From Brachypodius melanocephalos (Eukaryota > Chordata > Aves > Passeriformes > Pycnonotidae), in assembly GCA_013398615.1 (NCBI GenBank), contig VZSR01003807.1, positions 35,590,295-35,654,294 on the forward strand: a DNA stretch of 64,000 nucleotides. The letters are read 5' to 3'. The translations under genes and the position numbers were made by a program. Below, piece by piece: positions 39,541 through 53,860 of this stretch. The notes below the pieces were generated by a model that was not told the DNA's origin, ran no database searches, and saw only the letters and a list, made by a program, of their open reading frames with translations. Numbering within the stretch: position 1 is the stretch's first letter; each line of letters starts with the position of its first letter.

Positions 39541-40255
39541 AAGTACTCATGTCTGGTCATGCCCTGCATCTGATCTGCAGTCTGCCCTGTCTTCTCATTA
39601 AACTGCATTTCCAACTATTTTCTTGAGTGAGCATATTCTCTATTCTGTGATGTGTGTGTGGGGGTGTCTAAGTGCCAGAAATCAGTGGCCAGGTAATGAG
39701 CACCAGGTACTCACAATGTCAGAAATTGAGTCATATGTTGATGTGTCATCATGAGAAAGGATAAAGATGAACTAGCTGGTGAGTAGAGTAGAAGCTTGGT
39801 AGCCAGATGTTAGAGCAGCTTTAGGTCTGGGTGAGATATTGGAGAGACTAAAGAGTCTGAGCACTTGGTGCTGAAGGGACCAGGAGGTCTGATTCAGCAC
39901 CTGTGGAGGGTGTAAGGTCTGGCAGTTCACTACTGGTAAGGTCATAGGTCAGGACCAGACAGAAAGCTCTTTAGTGTGTGAGCCTGTACATGAAACAGCT
40001 GGGATGCCAAGGGATCTGGTTTACAGCTACTGGATAAATTTGGAGCATAAGGCCAACTGATGGGAGGATCCACAGTGCTTGTGGCTGCAAGTGTGTGTGT
40101 GTGTGAGCCTATGTAACAACAGGTGGACTGTGTCAACACCCAGCATCTTGGATCACAGAGCAGGCTACAAGGCCAGCTTCTAGATAGACCCAAGTGTGTA
40201 AGGTCAGCAAGTGAACACACATTGTGTATGTATATGCATGTATATATTTCCCACT
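39541..40255. repeat. Probable dispersed repeat with imperfect internal duplications, family not assigned
   Basis: About 0.7 kb is richer in G and C than its surroundings and has short recurring modules. AAGGTCTGG and AGGTCTGG-like strings recur at 39812, 39883 and 39915. GTGTGTGAGCCTGTACATG at about 39975 is echoed by GTGTGTGAGCCTATGTAAC at about 40100. ATAAGGCCAACT at about 40048 is echoed by CAAGGCCAGCTT at about 40168. An ATTAAACTGCATTTCCAAC segment at about 39599, followed by TTTTCTTGAGTGAG, resembles a polyadenylation region and R/U5 of an LTR. I suspect an ERV-derived or minisatellite-like element. Neither name nor borders can be given from memory. The minus-strand frame 39942-40220 lies within it. 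Confidence 0.45.
40091..40105. repeat. Short (GT)n run
   Basis: A 15-base perfect GT dinucleotide run lies inside the repeat-like block. Confidence 0.95.
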
Positions 40256-43200
40256 AACAGACCTTCCTCTGGAACAGCAAGCAAGAAAGACAGATCAGGC
40301 TGTTTGAATTTAGATCCTCAGTCATTGCTGGAAGAGTGATTTTGTTCTTGATTCTTAGCAGGTGCTATCAGAGCTGAAACTCACTGAAATCCCTTTCAAC
40401 AAACGCAATTTTCTTTCCTTAGGATTGGCAAACACACTTTTTGTTAACCAAATGAGTTTCTGTATCATTGGAGGACTCTGCAAACATGATGCCCCCCATA
40501 AATTTGATGTCATGGATGTTTCCTAGCTGCACTACATTCTCCTGCTAAAATCTTAGACAATTTCTAAGATGAAAACTTTCAATACACCTACAGCAATGCC
40601 CCTTTGACTCTTAACAGCAGAGTTCACACAGCTTCTCAATGAAAAGCATGTTTTGAGGCATTCTCAGATGGCCCTTACAACTGCAGGTAAAAGATCAGGA
40701 GCATGGCTTTCTGTTTATAATTCATGTACTCTTGCACTCACCTGCATGTTATGTCTGGTTAACCTACATTTCTCAATCTTCTCCCTTAAAACTCCTATTT
40801 GTACTGCCCTGCTCACATGGTATTTTTGCAAAACCTTCTTCACATAAGAAGTTGGAAAAAACTTATTTGGAGTAGGAAAGGGAGCTAATTATGGACTTTT
40901 CTAGGGACCTTCTGCCCCCTAAGGGCAAGACACCAGTGTGATATATTGTCTACCTCAAGCAGCCAGCCTCTAGCTCTCAAAAACACTTTCATTTCTCTTA
41001 TATCCCTTAAGTTAAGGGACCTATGCTTTCTTTATATCCAAAAATGGTCAAAATATTAACTGAAAATTTTATCCATTGTAACTTTGATTATTCATGTAAA
41101 TACAAAAGAAAACAGATCTATGAAGACTATGGAACTTTTTCTTTACACATTTGAGTAATTTAGTTTTCCTGTATCATATCTGAAGCAAAGGCTGTAGCAC
41201 TAACTTTATGGACTTTCAGAAATCTGTCCGTATATATTTTCTGACATTTCAAGCTTCTCCATTCAACACTATGGTACCAAATAACCAGAATTTTATATAA
41301 GGTAATAAAGGACATTAAACTTCCTCACAACATAAATATCCTGCCTTCCATCTCCTACAGCACATGGAAGATTTCTTCTGGAAGATTATATTTCAGTGAT
41401 GAGTCTTTTTGATAATCTACCACAAAAACAGAAGTTTTGAAAATAAAAACCTGAAGTTAAGCTCATAAGTCCATATTTACATCTCTACCTTATTAAAAGC
41501 TGAGGTCACAATAATTTCTTTCAGAATGTTTCAGAATCAAAGATAGCACGAGCTGGAGACTCAAAGAGCAGATAGCACTACTGAAAGCCAGGCAGGTGTC
41601 TGAATAGGACCTCATGTTTATCTGTTCCTGAATTTTTATTTTTTTAAGGTTTTGGCTCATCATTCAAGTTGTTTCATTTTGGGGAAAAGTTGGGGGAAGA
41701 TTACAATTTAAAAAAAAAAAAAAACCACAAAAAAAAACAGAAGAAGGTCTCTTGGTTCCTGAATGTCTCTGGCTACCCTTTCTGACATGTGACTCATTGC
41801 TGGCTGGGAAGGGAATGAGCCTTCATAATGAATAATAAACTCTGCAGAAACTCAGATCTGTTATGCAAATAAACATATTAAATGAATGCATTTTCCATGC
41901 AGCATAGTTTCTGCCAGGAAATTTGTTGAAAACACTGTCTTGCCATTGACAAAGGCAATGTGCCAAATTCAAACATGGTGTGAGTGGGCACAAGTCTGCT
42001 GGTTTCAGTGGCATTGTGCCCATTCACACCAGGTCTGTAATTGGCCTATTGTGTTTCAAAAGCTTTCATGATCCAAGAAGTGCCAAAGTGCAGATAAACA
42101 AATTCTTTAGCTATAGAAGAGCCTTTTCAGGGTCAACACTAATTTTCAGTTCACTTAGCAGACATAAACTCCTTCTGGTTCAGTTCAGTCTGTGACTGTA
42201 CCAACCTTCTAACCTACAGAATGAGAATTCTTGGGTACTCTCAACTCCCTCTCTGCAGAACTGCTAAAAATGAGTCAACCTTGAAGGCACCAGCTTCAGA
42301 AATCGTATCACAGTAGAAGGTGGGGAACAGGACCGATTCATTAAAAATTAACCTGGCCTTCCTCTTCCAGCTTCATCCCAGGCAAAATCTCTTTCAAGTT
42401 TTAGAAATATTTTATTTACTCTTTCCCCCCACAAGTTATGTCAAATGTCAAAAACAAAAAAAGGCTAAGCATACTAAGATGGACTCTGTGAAATCTTTAA
42501 CCTTTTCATAAAACCTGTTTTATGGTTACAAATTATATAAATAAACATCTCAATTTTGTGAGAATCTTTTCAAGCACATCCATGCAAGTCCAGAGAGATG
42601 TTTCTGAACTCATATCTTCTTTTATCTGAGGGCTATCCTGATAACTGTCATAAGGTCATGATGACAAACATCAAATTTGGCAGAGAGTTACTAAGCTGAG
42701 CATTTCAATATTCGCTCAGATAGGTCTAACTACTCTGACATTCTATGGCCATTAGAGCAATATGGATATCTGAATGGTTAGAACCAACAGGACTAAGAGA
42801 TTTGGATTCCAATGAAAGAGAATCAAAGATTAATGTGAGAATGAACAGAGTGGTATGCAGCACAAAAATAACAAATCAGATATGGTAGAATTGCATACTC
42901 AAGCTGACTTTTTAAATGTTTTTGGAATGTAAACATGAAGCTGGCTGCATAAGAGGTCACCTACTGCCTGAGGAGAACAGACCAAATTTTATTGTCTTGA
43001 TTTTGGAAGATTTAAGTCCTGATTTGTCTTCATTCAGGCATAAGAAATCCTAGGGCAATTTCTCTCACATGCATATTACTGATTTTCATATTTTCATCAT
43101 GATTTGTTGTTTGGTTTTCTAGTTCACCTACCTTTTTTTTTTACATTAGAAGTACAGCTGCTACATGTATGAGCAGTGTCTATGGCACAAAGCTGAAAAA

Positions 43201-46200
43201 TCAGGTTTCTTGCTGTACAAGTATGGCATAACAGCAAACAGTGCCATTAAATCAAAGCTGCAATAATCTGCAGCTCCACTAACAGATATCTGCACATAAC
43301 TTCAATGTGACTTATGTGCTGAGATAATGAATTCTATAATGCAAATTTACACACGGGGGTCAAATAAGGAAGTTCTTTGTATTTGACAGTACATTGGGTA
43401 TTAGGTATTTGTCACAAAATAAATAATTCATCTTGCATAGCTACTTGCTATGTAAATGATAGTCTATGTATATTAAAGCATTTAGCACTTAGAATAAAAT
43501 GGACAGCTGGGGCCAAATGAATATCTCTCAGGACACATTACCATTAGAGCTCCCCTGTGAGTTTTTAACTCTTTTCACTTCTGAGTGCTGTCATGAGGAC
43601 ATTAATTGAATAAGGCACAGAATTGGTTCTAATGCAGGCAGAGACACAAAAAAAAAAAAAGGAGAGGAAAATAATGTAAAGCAGCACATTAATTTCAGAT
43701 TCGACTTTCTCCCAGTTTTAATGTTTCTCAAATCCCCCATGTAATTTGGTTCTGATTCAATTTAGGAAAAAACAAAGGTTAAATATTTTCAAAATATCAA
43801 GTAGATGACAATCAATACATAATTTAAATGTGTTTAATACAGGATGAGATTTGGGCAGAGTTTAAAGTCAAAAATACCCCCTGTATATTTCACAGGAATT
43901 TAGAGTATCATTGAACATTTTCTCATTCCAGTCCTCTAAAAATTCTTCTCCTATTGACTCAGACCCAAAGTGAACTTTAAACAGAGCACAAAGGTTAACC
44001 CACTAAAGAGTGGCCATGCAAGTGGTTTAAGAGTAATCCTCCAGACCCTATGGAGAGGGCAAATTGGAGTGCATGCTCTCAGTCCTACCCAGTGTTGCAT
44101 AAATTTCCTCTAAAGATAAAAGAGACAGAGGCTGTTTGAACATTCTGTGCCCTGCTCTTGATGTTAGAAACACTATGAGACTCAAATTGTCTCTGGGACT
44201 TGTAGCTGTGAATTCAAGTCCACTAAACTCAGTATAGTTGCCTGAGACTAATATCCTGGTTTAAGCTCAGCATCTTCTCTCCACTGGAATTGCTCTGAAA
44301 CACACCGAACTCTTAGCATTCTGTGGTTACTTTGAACATGATATAAACCAGACTGGACCTGATTTACTGATCTAGCTGTTACATATATTTCAATAATCTT
44401 TTCCTCCTTGGTTTCAGGATGATCATGTGATACCTCTGCCAACAACCTAGATTCTCTAGGGCTCATTTAACAGTTATAGATCAGATTATGCAGCAATATG
44501 ATATACAGAGAAGTAATTTAGGAAAATTCGTAGTATCTGTGATCATCACTGTTGTATCAGTGTAAAGTCCAAGCTCCAGTAAAACAGATTATAAAGCCAA
44601 ATAGTGAAGAAAGACAGATAAAAAATTCTGATGTTTTAATCATTCGCAAAATATGTCTGTTCCCAAGCTGAACTCCTAAACCCCAAGCCAGCATGAACCC
44701 TTAATCTGTAACACTGTAACATGCATACCAACATTTACTTCAGTTTATATTATAATCATACTAGTTATCACAAAATAAGTTCCCTGCTAAATTCAGCTTT
44801 GAATTAAGGTGATTAAATTGAAAGAGTTAGACCTATGCATATCCTAGATTTTTTGTATCCTAGTTCAGCCAAAATATGTTAACATAACCAGCATTTGACC
44901 TCAACACATTGTCATCCAATTCTGTAGAACAAAAGAACTGGGAAGACAGTATTGGTTTAGTAAAGATACTTACATATTTTTGTGCTTTCCTAAATGAGAA
45001 GTTACGAGTTCTGCTATAAACACAAAGAAAAATCTTTGTCTTTTGAAATCCTGGCCATTTGAGCTTTCAAGCATAGATGAAAGACACATGAGACAGTAAT
45101 ACTCTCATTGATAATCCCATCTAGAACAGTGCAAACTTTGGCAAAATGGAGTTTCATCCTCAGGTAGCAAAACTGGGATAATGCTGGTGAGCATCAGCCT
45201 CACCCCAGGAATCTGGAGTCACTCAGGTCAGGCAGAAATCAAGTGAGCCATTTGTGGGGTGTTCTTTATTTGCAGCCAACACAGGTGAATACAGTGCTCC
45301 CCTGTCAGTATGTCCTTAGCTACCTGGCTAGTTTGCCTTATTTAGGGCTGTAAACAGCTTGCCACATTTTAAGGCAGAAAAAAAAGCTGCCAGTGTCTGT
45401 GAGGATAGAGAGCAGGGAGGAAGGGGTTTCTCTTTGGGGTTGTTTAGGGTCATCTAAACATAATTTACTTGATAATATCAATATTATAGCCTTTCTCACT
45501 GCTTTAAAAATGTTGGTCTACAACCTGATAATGCCTCCAAAGTCAGCAGTGTAGAAAGAAGACCTTAGACCTTTTCTGCAATAACTCTAGTCCTTGTGGA
45601 TTCAAACTCTCATTGGTTTTGCTCTCAAAGTCACATTTGTAATATGGTGACAGCTGGCTCAATGCTTTTTCATGTCATTAAAATCCAATGTCTTAAAAGA
45701 GTAAGTTTTGTGAAGCCGAGACACCATTTCAAACAGAAAACAAAACAGTATAATAAAATCTCAGTTGGATGTTTTTTCTCTCTGAGATAACCTTTCCTTC
45801 ACTGCAATAACTGAAGAGCAGGATTATGTGGCATGAAGTGGGCATATTGCTATCATGTGTGAGACAGTTTGGACCTCCAGCTGTGGAAGATGGGAGAGAA
45901 AGTAAAGAATATTTCAATGTGGCTAGTGAAGGTTTGTTTAAATTGATGGAGCACAAAGGGGGTCATGTATCCCCCTCTGAGACCAGCAGCTGTGGTACAC
46001 ATATGCAGTGCCCAATCCTGTGGCATGTGCATGATGCCTCCACGTGCAGACAAGAGCTCTTTTTGGCTCTCTGGGTGGCATGAAAATTGGGACAGTTGTC
46101 AAGGGTGTCCTGGCAACTGGCTTTGGGGGAGATTGGTCTAACTCTGATATTTCTCTCTCTCCTGTGCTTGTTCAGTAGCAGAATGCACAGCTTCTCTGCA

Positions 46201-49200
46201 GTTGGAAAGCTACATTATCTTGCTCACGTGCTGCTTTCTCCCCTGCCTGCCTCCCTCTGAGATTGCCCTTTCTCTGTCTGCTCTTGTCATATCCTCAAGG
46301 TCAAAAAGTGTGGAAGAAACATAATGTTTTTCCAGGTGTTTTTCCTAAACAGCTTATTCTCTGAAGATGCCATTGTTAAAGGCTACACAATAATAGGAGC
46401 TAAATGCAGATGATGAGTATTTAATGCAGAATGCTTGGTTTTCAAACCTTTCCTTATTTCAACTTGGGACAGAGACACTGTGAGGAAGAAAATTTTGAAG
46501 TGAGTAACTGGAAATTGATTTGGATCAATCAAAGCATTTAATTTTTATCAAATTATTCTTTCAGTTTGATTTTGAATTTTATAAAAATACATTGGATATG
46601 TGTGATAATCAAATAGATTATTCATTTCAAAGGAGAAATTAAGGCATCTTGTTCTAAGAATTTCAAAAAGAAGGTTTTGTTTTTGCCAAAATAAAATACC
46701 AATTGGATGTGAATACCCCTACAAACCATTCCAATTTCAGTGAAATGCTATTTGCAACTTGAAATTTCTTTCACCTTTTTTTTCTTACCACTGCTAAACA
46801 GATATCACTTTCACAGCAAAAGGTAAAGAATTCAACATGCACAAAATAAATACATGGTTTCAATTTGTTTGTTCATGTGTACGTTTAACCTATTCCTGAT
46901 CCAAAGGCCATTGGATTTCATAGAGATTTCCTTGAAATCTTTCCATACCTGTAATTTCTGAGCAAATGTTGAGACAAGCACAGGCAGCATATCTGTCTCC
47001 CCATATCACACTCTTTCCATGAATCTGCATGCTAATCCACATATTAGCCATTCTGAGTTCTCTGTTGATGAACAATTAGTGTATTGTGATGTGCAAAGCT
47101 TTGACAAAACTATAACCCATTTTTACCTATGCAAGGAATTGGAGTTGCTGATCCCAAGAGCACATAGCACTTATCTGTTTCTTGTATAATACACGCCTTT
47201 CCTTTCATTTCCTTCTCACTTTGATTACTTCTAAAGTCTAGTTTGTTATTTTCCATTATTTGTTATTTTTTTTATTATTTGTTATTCATTTCGTAGTTTG
47301 CTCTCGTTATTTATCTTTCTTCTTTGCTATTGCTTTATTTGTTTGCATTCTGTTTCTGCAATATTTTTTCCCTTTGCTATTATTTTTCTTCATTAGTTGG
47401 AGTGAACATTTATCTCTGCATATGATGTAGCTTGTTTTTATTTCATTATTTCCTGTGTTTGTGTTACACAGCCACCACTGCTCAGCCTCACAAAGTCTTC
47501 TAAAGGCAACTCTTATCAATACAGCACCACTGAACCTCACAGATAATGCTTTATTAAATGTTACACTGAAGCTGAAATCTTACGCAGTAGGTAGCATAAA
47601 ATCATTACCAGCCTGAATATTTTTGAGGATCAAGATGATAATGATAAGAGCAGTGTCCCAACAGGAGACTCGCCACTTATTACTTAATCCACAAGCTCCC
47701 TGTAGGCGTATTTTGGTGTCATTGAATGCCCACCCAAGGGCTGTGTGAAAGCCTGAAGAAGCTAAGACACATCAATGGTTCTGTAAAGGTCTTGTAACAC
47801 AGCCTAAGCTCTCTGGGGTTTTTAGGGACCTTTTGTTATTAATAAAAAGTTAATGGGAGGTAAAAATATTGCATGGGAAATGTGTGCATAAAAGCCTTGC
47901 TTTCTTTATGGCTCTCTCCTGTAAAACTGCCCAGGAAATAACATCCCACACCGTCTTTTCTTTTTAAATAGCATACGTGAGTGGTCTCTCATCTCTTCTT
48001 TATCTGTGGGATATTTAGATATGTAATATAAAAAGGATTTGTAAAACAAATAGTGGTTCCCCACACTCTAGATTTCTCCAGTCAGAGCAAATGCAATGTC
48101 ATTCACTTCATAATCTGAACTATATTTCAGATATGAGAGGCTAAAGTAAGTTAATATTTTCCTGAGCAAAGCTATCAAGCAGACAAACACTATAATAATG
48201 TTATATGGTCTTTCCTTCTCCTCATGTCAGTGTAGATCTTTGATCCTCAGATCCGGTTTTAGAATCTTAAAGGGCTGAGATCTACAATTTCTTTAATAAT
48301 ATCAGCATTTTCATGAGCTGTGTAATGTCCTCTACCCAGATGGTCAAGATTTTCAGGAAGATTATGTCTTCCTTTTGAATTATTTATAATGTTTTGAAGG
48401 TCTGTGTTCTACTACAACTCTGCATTTCCCTCTAAAGCTCTTAGGATTTATCTATTGGAACAGTTGGAGGTTGGGGTTTATTGGTTTTTCTTTTATTCTC
48501 TTTTCCCCATTTGGACCCTAACATAAGCAGGTCAATCCCAGAACTCTCCAATGAGATCAGTGTTACAGGATCATGGACTCAGCATGTTTTATCTGCTGTT
48601 CAGGGAAGAGAGAGGTCCCCACAGTGAATCTAATTTGTATAAAATAACAGAGATCTCCACAGACTGTCACTCTTACCATCGACATGCAAATGACAAAGCC
48701 CTCAAGTCAAGGCTGTACTACATCACCTAAAGAAGCAGAGGTTGAATCCTAGCTCTAATTGAATTCCCAAAAATCACAGCAGGACAGTGAAGACAATTCA
48801 TGCCAGAGACTGAAATTTCTTACAGGATGTGTTTTGTACCAGGTACCTCCATTGCAACAGCAATAAACAATGTTTAGCATCCTAAAGGCCTTATTTCAGG
48901 CACTTTAGATGCTGTGAATTAAAGTGTCTGGTAAGACAAAATTTCTGAATTTGAGATATCTTTCCCCTCCAACACAAACAGATCTTGGAGTCTGCAGTAA
49001 GAAGTTTCATTGAGCCAAGTGTTTAACAAATTTTCTCTATCTCATTTTGCTTTAATTAAGTGAAACTCCTTTTTATGAGACACACAGGCAAATACAAAAA
49101 ATACACATTGTAAAAGAATGACACTTAATAGACTTCACTGGGACTGAAGAACAGACAACCACATTGATGACTCAGTCTTCCAGTGAGACCTCACTGGTTT

Positions 49201-52200
49201 TAGATTACTCTTCTCTAACTGTTTCTCTATGCAATTTCTTTTATTTCTCACTGTTCTTAATGTTCAATTCTGCAGTTCTTTCAAGTAGCCAAATATTACC
49301 CATCCACACTGGTATAAAACCAATGCAAAAGTGTTCTATTTTTTTGGCTACATTGTTTTCCTTTAAAAGTTATATATTCATATACATCCTATGCCTTACA
49401 AAATTGAGGTAGTAGATACACAAACACTTCTCTTTCCTTCCAGTACCATGAGGTAAATTGAACAATAAATCAATTTTTATGGATGCTGTTGACTTGCAAC
49501 ATTTGCTGCTTTTAAAAATTAATAGCTGAAATAATGAACATCCTCAAAAACTCTCTGAACAGTCAGCTTGATTAATTTCCTGATATGAAAAGCAGTTGAC
49601 AGGTGCAATATTCTCTGCTGAAATTTTCTGTAGTCTGATTACACTACAATCTAAACCTATTCCAGTAACACAAGTTTGTTTGCTCTGGTTTTAATTTGTG
49701 CAAAACAAACAAACTTAAGTCCCATATTGTGCTTTGCCTAGACATGCATACACACGCACATCCATAAAATATTCCTGCCTGTAAAATAAAATCAAGTTTA
49801 ATTTTTGTGCAAATATTATTCTGATGTCATAATAGCACTGCACGGTGCAAAGTGCAACTGGCATCTCTTCATATTATTATTGCATTATTGCCAAACTGAT
49901 AAGGAATTCCTGGGCATAAGCAAATGTGTGCTGCATTTTGAGCGTTTTCTAAATGGTTGACCACGTGTCAAAGTGATGTAATCAAGAATGCCTCCTTTGA
50001 ATGAAGTGTAGATACACAGCTTCACCCCAGTGTTTCCATTTAGCCCCCTTTCTGGGTCTCACTATTCATAACCCTTTAACATAGGAGTTAAACACAAAAA
50101 AAGTGTTGGCCATTTATCTTTATTTTTTTCTAGAGTTGGAATTAAATAATGCTGTTCTCTAAAATGGGAAACATTTGGAATATTCTAGTTAGGATAAAAA
50201 AAAAATATTTTCTAGTTAGGATTTTAAAAAAAAGAAATCAAAACATTTAGATTAATCATTAGGGAATTTGTTTAAATTTTGAAGTGTTTATAAAATTAAA
50301 AATATCTGAAATTTCATGCCATGCCATGTTCTTTATTGTCCTGCTTTTTTATTGCTGAAATATTGGTCTGAAATAATCAAGACAAATGCCTGAAGTAATG
50401 ATTAACGAGGCTGCCTGAGATATTCAGATGATCCAAGTGACTCCATCCTGCACCACAAGCAGTGAATGGACATAGGATCTTCATTTTCAATGAATAAAGG
50501 TCATCAGTTCCTTAGCTATATACAATCTCTGCTACCTGAAGATCCTCTAAAATTAGCTCTTGAGAGAAATGTCTGCATGAAAAATAAGCTAAATATGTTT
50601 TCAGTCTGAATGTAACCAATTTAATGTTCTTTCTTATTTTTCATAACATTAAGGTCCATAGTATCTCCTTGTATACCTATGAGAGTTTTTTTCTCTGTTA
50701 CTCAGGAGTTTTCTCTGCTGGTTAACAAATTCAGTGGTCCTGTGAGAGAAAACTGTGGAGGCATGTCTTATTCAGTCACTCAAATAAATAAAGCTATACA
50801 GGAAAGTGTGAGTGAGACTGAAGGAAACCTTCGTAAAAGTTTCAGTTGGCAGATGGGAATATCATCTATGTTGCTGTCGAAGACTTCCAAGATAATAAAT
50901 ATTTCTCTCTTGATAATCACATTAGATAACTTCTCCACCAGCAGCCCTTGCAACTGTTAAGTATCTGGGGGGTTTGTAGATTAACAAGATGTCAAGGCTG
51001 GTCTTTACTGTAGTCTTACAAAATAAGGGGAAACACTCAGGGGAGTCTGCTTCAACAGAATTCATTAAATTTCTCAAATATGCAGAGGAATTACAGAGAG
51101 ATAGCTAATAAAACTATGCAATCTGTTTGTCAGATATGTCAAAAAAATACTAATTTACAAAAAGTAGACATTTCCGCTATAATGTGGAGGCAATTTTTAG
51201 GATAGGACTTTCAAATGCATTCACAAACCATCAAAATAAGGTATCAGAGGACGAAGGAACAGATAGCAGGGCAAGATGGGCTTAAAAACATGATCCTAGA
51301 GAACAATCTAAAATTCATCAGGAATAAAGAAGCAGTAAACAAACTCCTACATAGCAGTATAGACAAAGTGAAATATGCTAAGATTTTAGCTTTGCTCCAA
51401 TAAAATTACATTTTGTCCCCAGAGAACTAAGACATTTTCCCGAGCGAAGAGAAACATCAAGTTCTTTAGCATCTGCAAATATATCCTTGCTAAGTGATAA
51501 ATTATGCCTCTGTTTAGACAAAGATGAAGACTGGGGGATTATCAAGGTCTCAGAGACATCCTGCTTGCAAACCAGCAAAAGTCTTCAGGCAGCAGTGTGC
51601 TTTCCAGTGCTGCTTGGCTTGACTGGAGAAAGGAATAGTTTATATCACCAGGGGTAACGTGCTCACAGATGTAAATTAATTAGAATAGTAGAGAAGGAAC
51701 CTCTGTACATAGCTGGTCTCATCCTCCTCTCAGGAGCCTCTACAGCCATAATTTTTCTCTTCTCTTGTTTCTCCATTGTGCCTGAGTAACACAGCAGCAC
51801 ACTTTGATGCTAATTATATTTGTAAATGCTGTGCAATCACCTCCTCCTAAGCACACCAGTGCTGTATCACATATGTCCATTTACTACCCAGAATCAGTCT
51901 GAGAATTTGCTTAGGTTATGAAACATTGATTTTCACAGCCCAGGGAAGGGGACAGGGGACGTTGCCAACTCAAAATCAGAAAAAAAGGCAAAGTATTGAA
52001 ATTGGCATTGTATAAATTGAAGCACACAACAAACAGCGCCAGAAAAGCATGTCACTGAGCAGAATAATAGTCTTTCAAGTTAAATAATGATGCCAGTAGG
52101 AAGACAGGAGGCCAGAGTCAAATGAAAGACATCTACTTATTCACAATCCAATCTTAAACTTTTGTTGCCTGAGTCAGAATAAGCACCCACAAATGTTAAC

Positions 52201-53806
52201 TCCAGATTTATTGATAACTCAAGATGGAAGGGCACTTCATCTTTTTATGATTAATTATGGACAGACAGATTGAGAACCGGGAAACTGCTCTAATAAGCTG
52301 CTTGGGCCATGAGGAAAGAGAATATACCCAGAAACGCCCAGCTGTCAGCTTCACTGGAGACATTGACCCCAGGGAATCAACTTAAGGCAAAGCAACATGA
52401 AGATGGAAGCAACACTAAGGAGGCTAAAAGAATGTCTGCTTCACATCTTAATTGCTTGAGCTATTAAACAAACACATCTGGTGTTGATGTCTCTGGAATA
52501 CTGTACTTTTTGTGTATCACATATGCCTCTCTGTTAATGCTTTTATGAGCTGCTCATTTTGGGCTTGAAGAGATAGGCTGCTAGCTTCTTTTTTTTTTTT
52601 TTAATCTTCTAATGCAAAACTTATAGGAACTTATTTGGTGATTTCATTTTATTTGTTTTTTACCCTCAGCCTTTTGGGGTTTGCCTATTTCATTGTCTAT
52701 CCATTTGCCTCCCACCACGTCTGCTTTCTCCACTTGTTCAAGAGAAATTAGCAAAATTAAATAAAGAAAAATTCCACTCTGGCAGGCATGAATTTGTTAG
52801 AGTGAGTTAAAGGAGACAAGTTTGCACAATTTCATTATGAAGCCAAGTAATTGTTAAAAGAGATGCTGCCTCTTATTTGCTCAATAATGCTTTTATGCAT
52901 TTCAAGCATTATGAAGGATTGATTTGATAAAAATATCCTTGGAGGATTGTGACCTTGAGTTGCCTTTTGTGGAGGAATTTTCTGGGTCTAACCTAAAAAA
53001 GAAATGGAAATGGAGACTACGGAGAATTTGTATTTGGAAGGTGATAAATTTGCACAGACACAGAATAAGAGCTATTGATATTTTTTTAAAAGCGTTACAG
53101 GCTACGAAAGGCATTTCCATTTGGCTTCTTGAAAATATCTTATACTCCTTAACCTTTGAAGATGTAAAGTAATGATAAAAATCACATGTACATTATAGGG
53201 GGCTGAGATTGTTAATTACTTAGGAGTCAAGGATACTGTAAAGGCACAATCCTATGTTGTTATCTGATAACATGAAAATGTCAGGCTACAGAAGGTATTT
53301 TGGCTAATACTTTGGTCTCTTTTTGTGAAATAACACATAAAGGACTCCATTTCCCTCAGGAATGGCCTAGCTGCTTATTCCATAAGAGCGGGAAACATTT
53401 ATTTTTATCCCAATAAAATATGGTGTGTTATCCTACCCAAATTGTATCTGCTGCTTAGGCTAAATACACACCAATGATGTTTTGTCAACAACAGAGCCTG
53501 TAACATTTTCTCTGAACACAGAACATTTACCTGAGTAAATACGTCTATAAATAACATATATGAATCTTTTCTTCCACTTACAGTGATACAGATAAAGGAG
53601 CGACTCAAGATTCTTGAAAGTCAATATTATATGTTCCCGTAGTTTCAATATATTTCTTATAAATATTTTAGTGGCTTTATTTAGTTATCTTTCCTCCTGC
53701 AAAGTTACTATAAAAGTAAATTATATAAGAAAGGTATAGTTGTAAGGTTTGGAGGAGCAGGAGGCAGGGATGTTTTTTCCCAGATGTTATTTCTAATACG
53801 GTTAAA
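40256..53806. other. AT-rich non-coding stretch, no gene seen
   Basis: About 13.5 kb with no supported gene, the longest featureless span here. It contains poly-A runs at 41709-41738 and 43649-43661, a T-rich TTATTTGTTATT tract at about 47240-47290, and a poly-T at about 52589-52602. Several AT-rich segments look compositionally like conserved non-coding elements (43300-43640, 49830-49990, 52750-52925). Open frames are at most 93 codons (50679-50960) and lack any recognised domain. Confidence 0.6.
47240..47400. repeat. T-rich low-complexity tract with TTATTTG units
   Basis: Irregular repeats of TTATTTGTTATT are followed by TTTGCTATT units on the plus strand. The open frame 47307-47540 (minus) is a Lys/Asn-rich product of this composition. 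Confidence 0.75.
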
Positions 53807-53826
53807 GTATTTATTTATTTATGTAT

Positions 53827-53857
<31 letters not shown>

Positions 53858-53860
53858 TTA
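53807..53860. repeat. (TTTA)n microsatellite
   Basis: About 13 TTTA units with one TATG interruption near 53821. It is a simple tetranucleotide repeat and likely variable in length between individuals. Confidence 0.97.

Noticed and set aside
39942..40220. 92-codon minus-strand open frame
   Set aside because: Lies wholly within the repeat-like block at 39.5-40.3 kb and has no recognised domain.
50679..50960. 93-codon plus-strand open frame
   Set aside because: No recognised motif and no exon context; within the range expected by chance.
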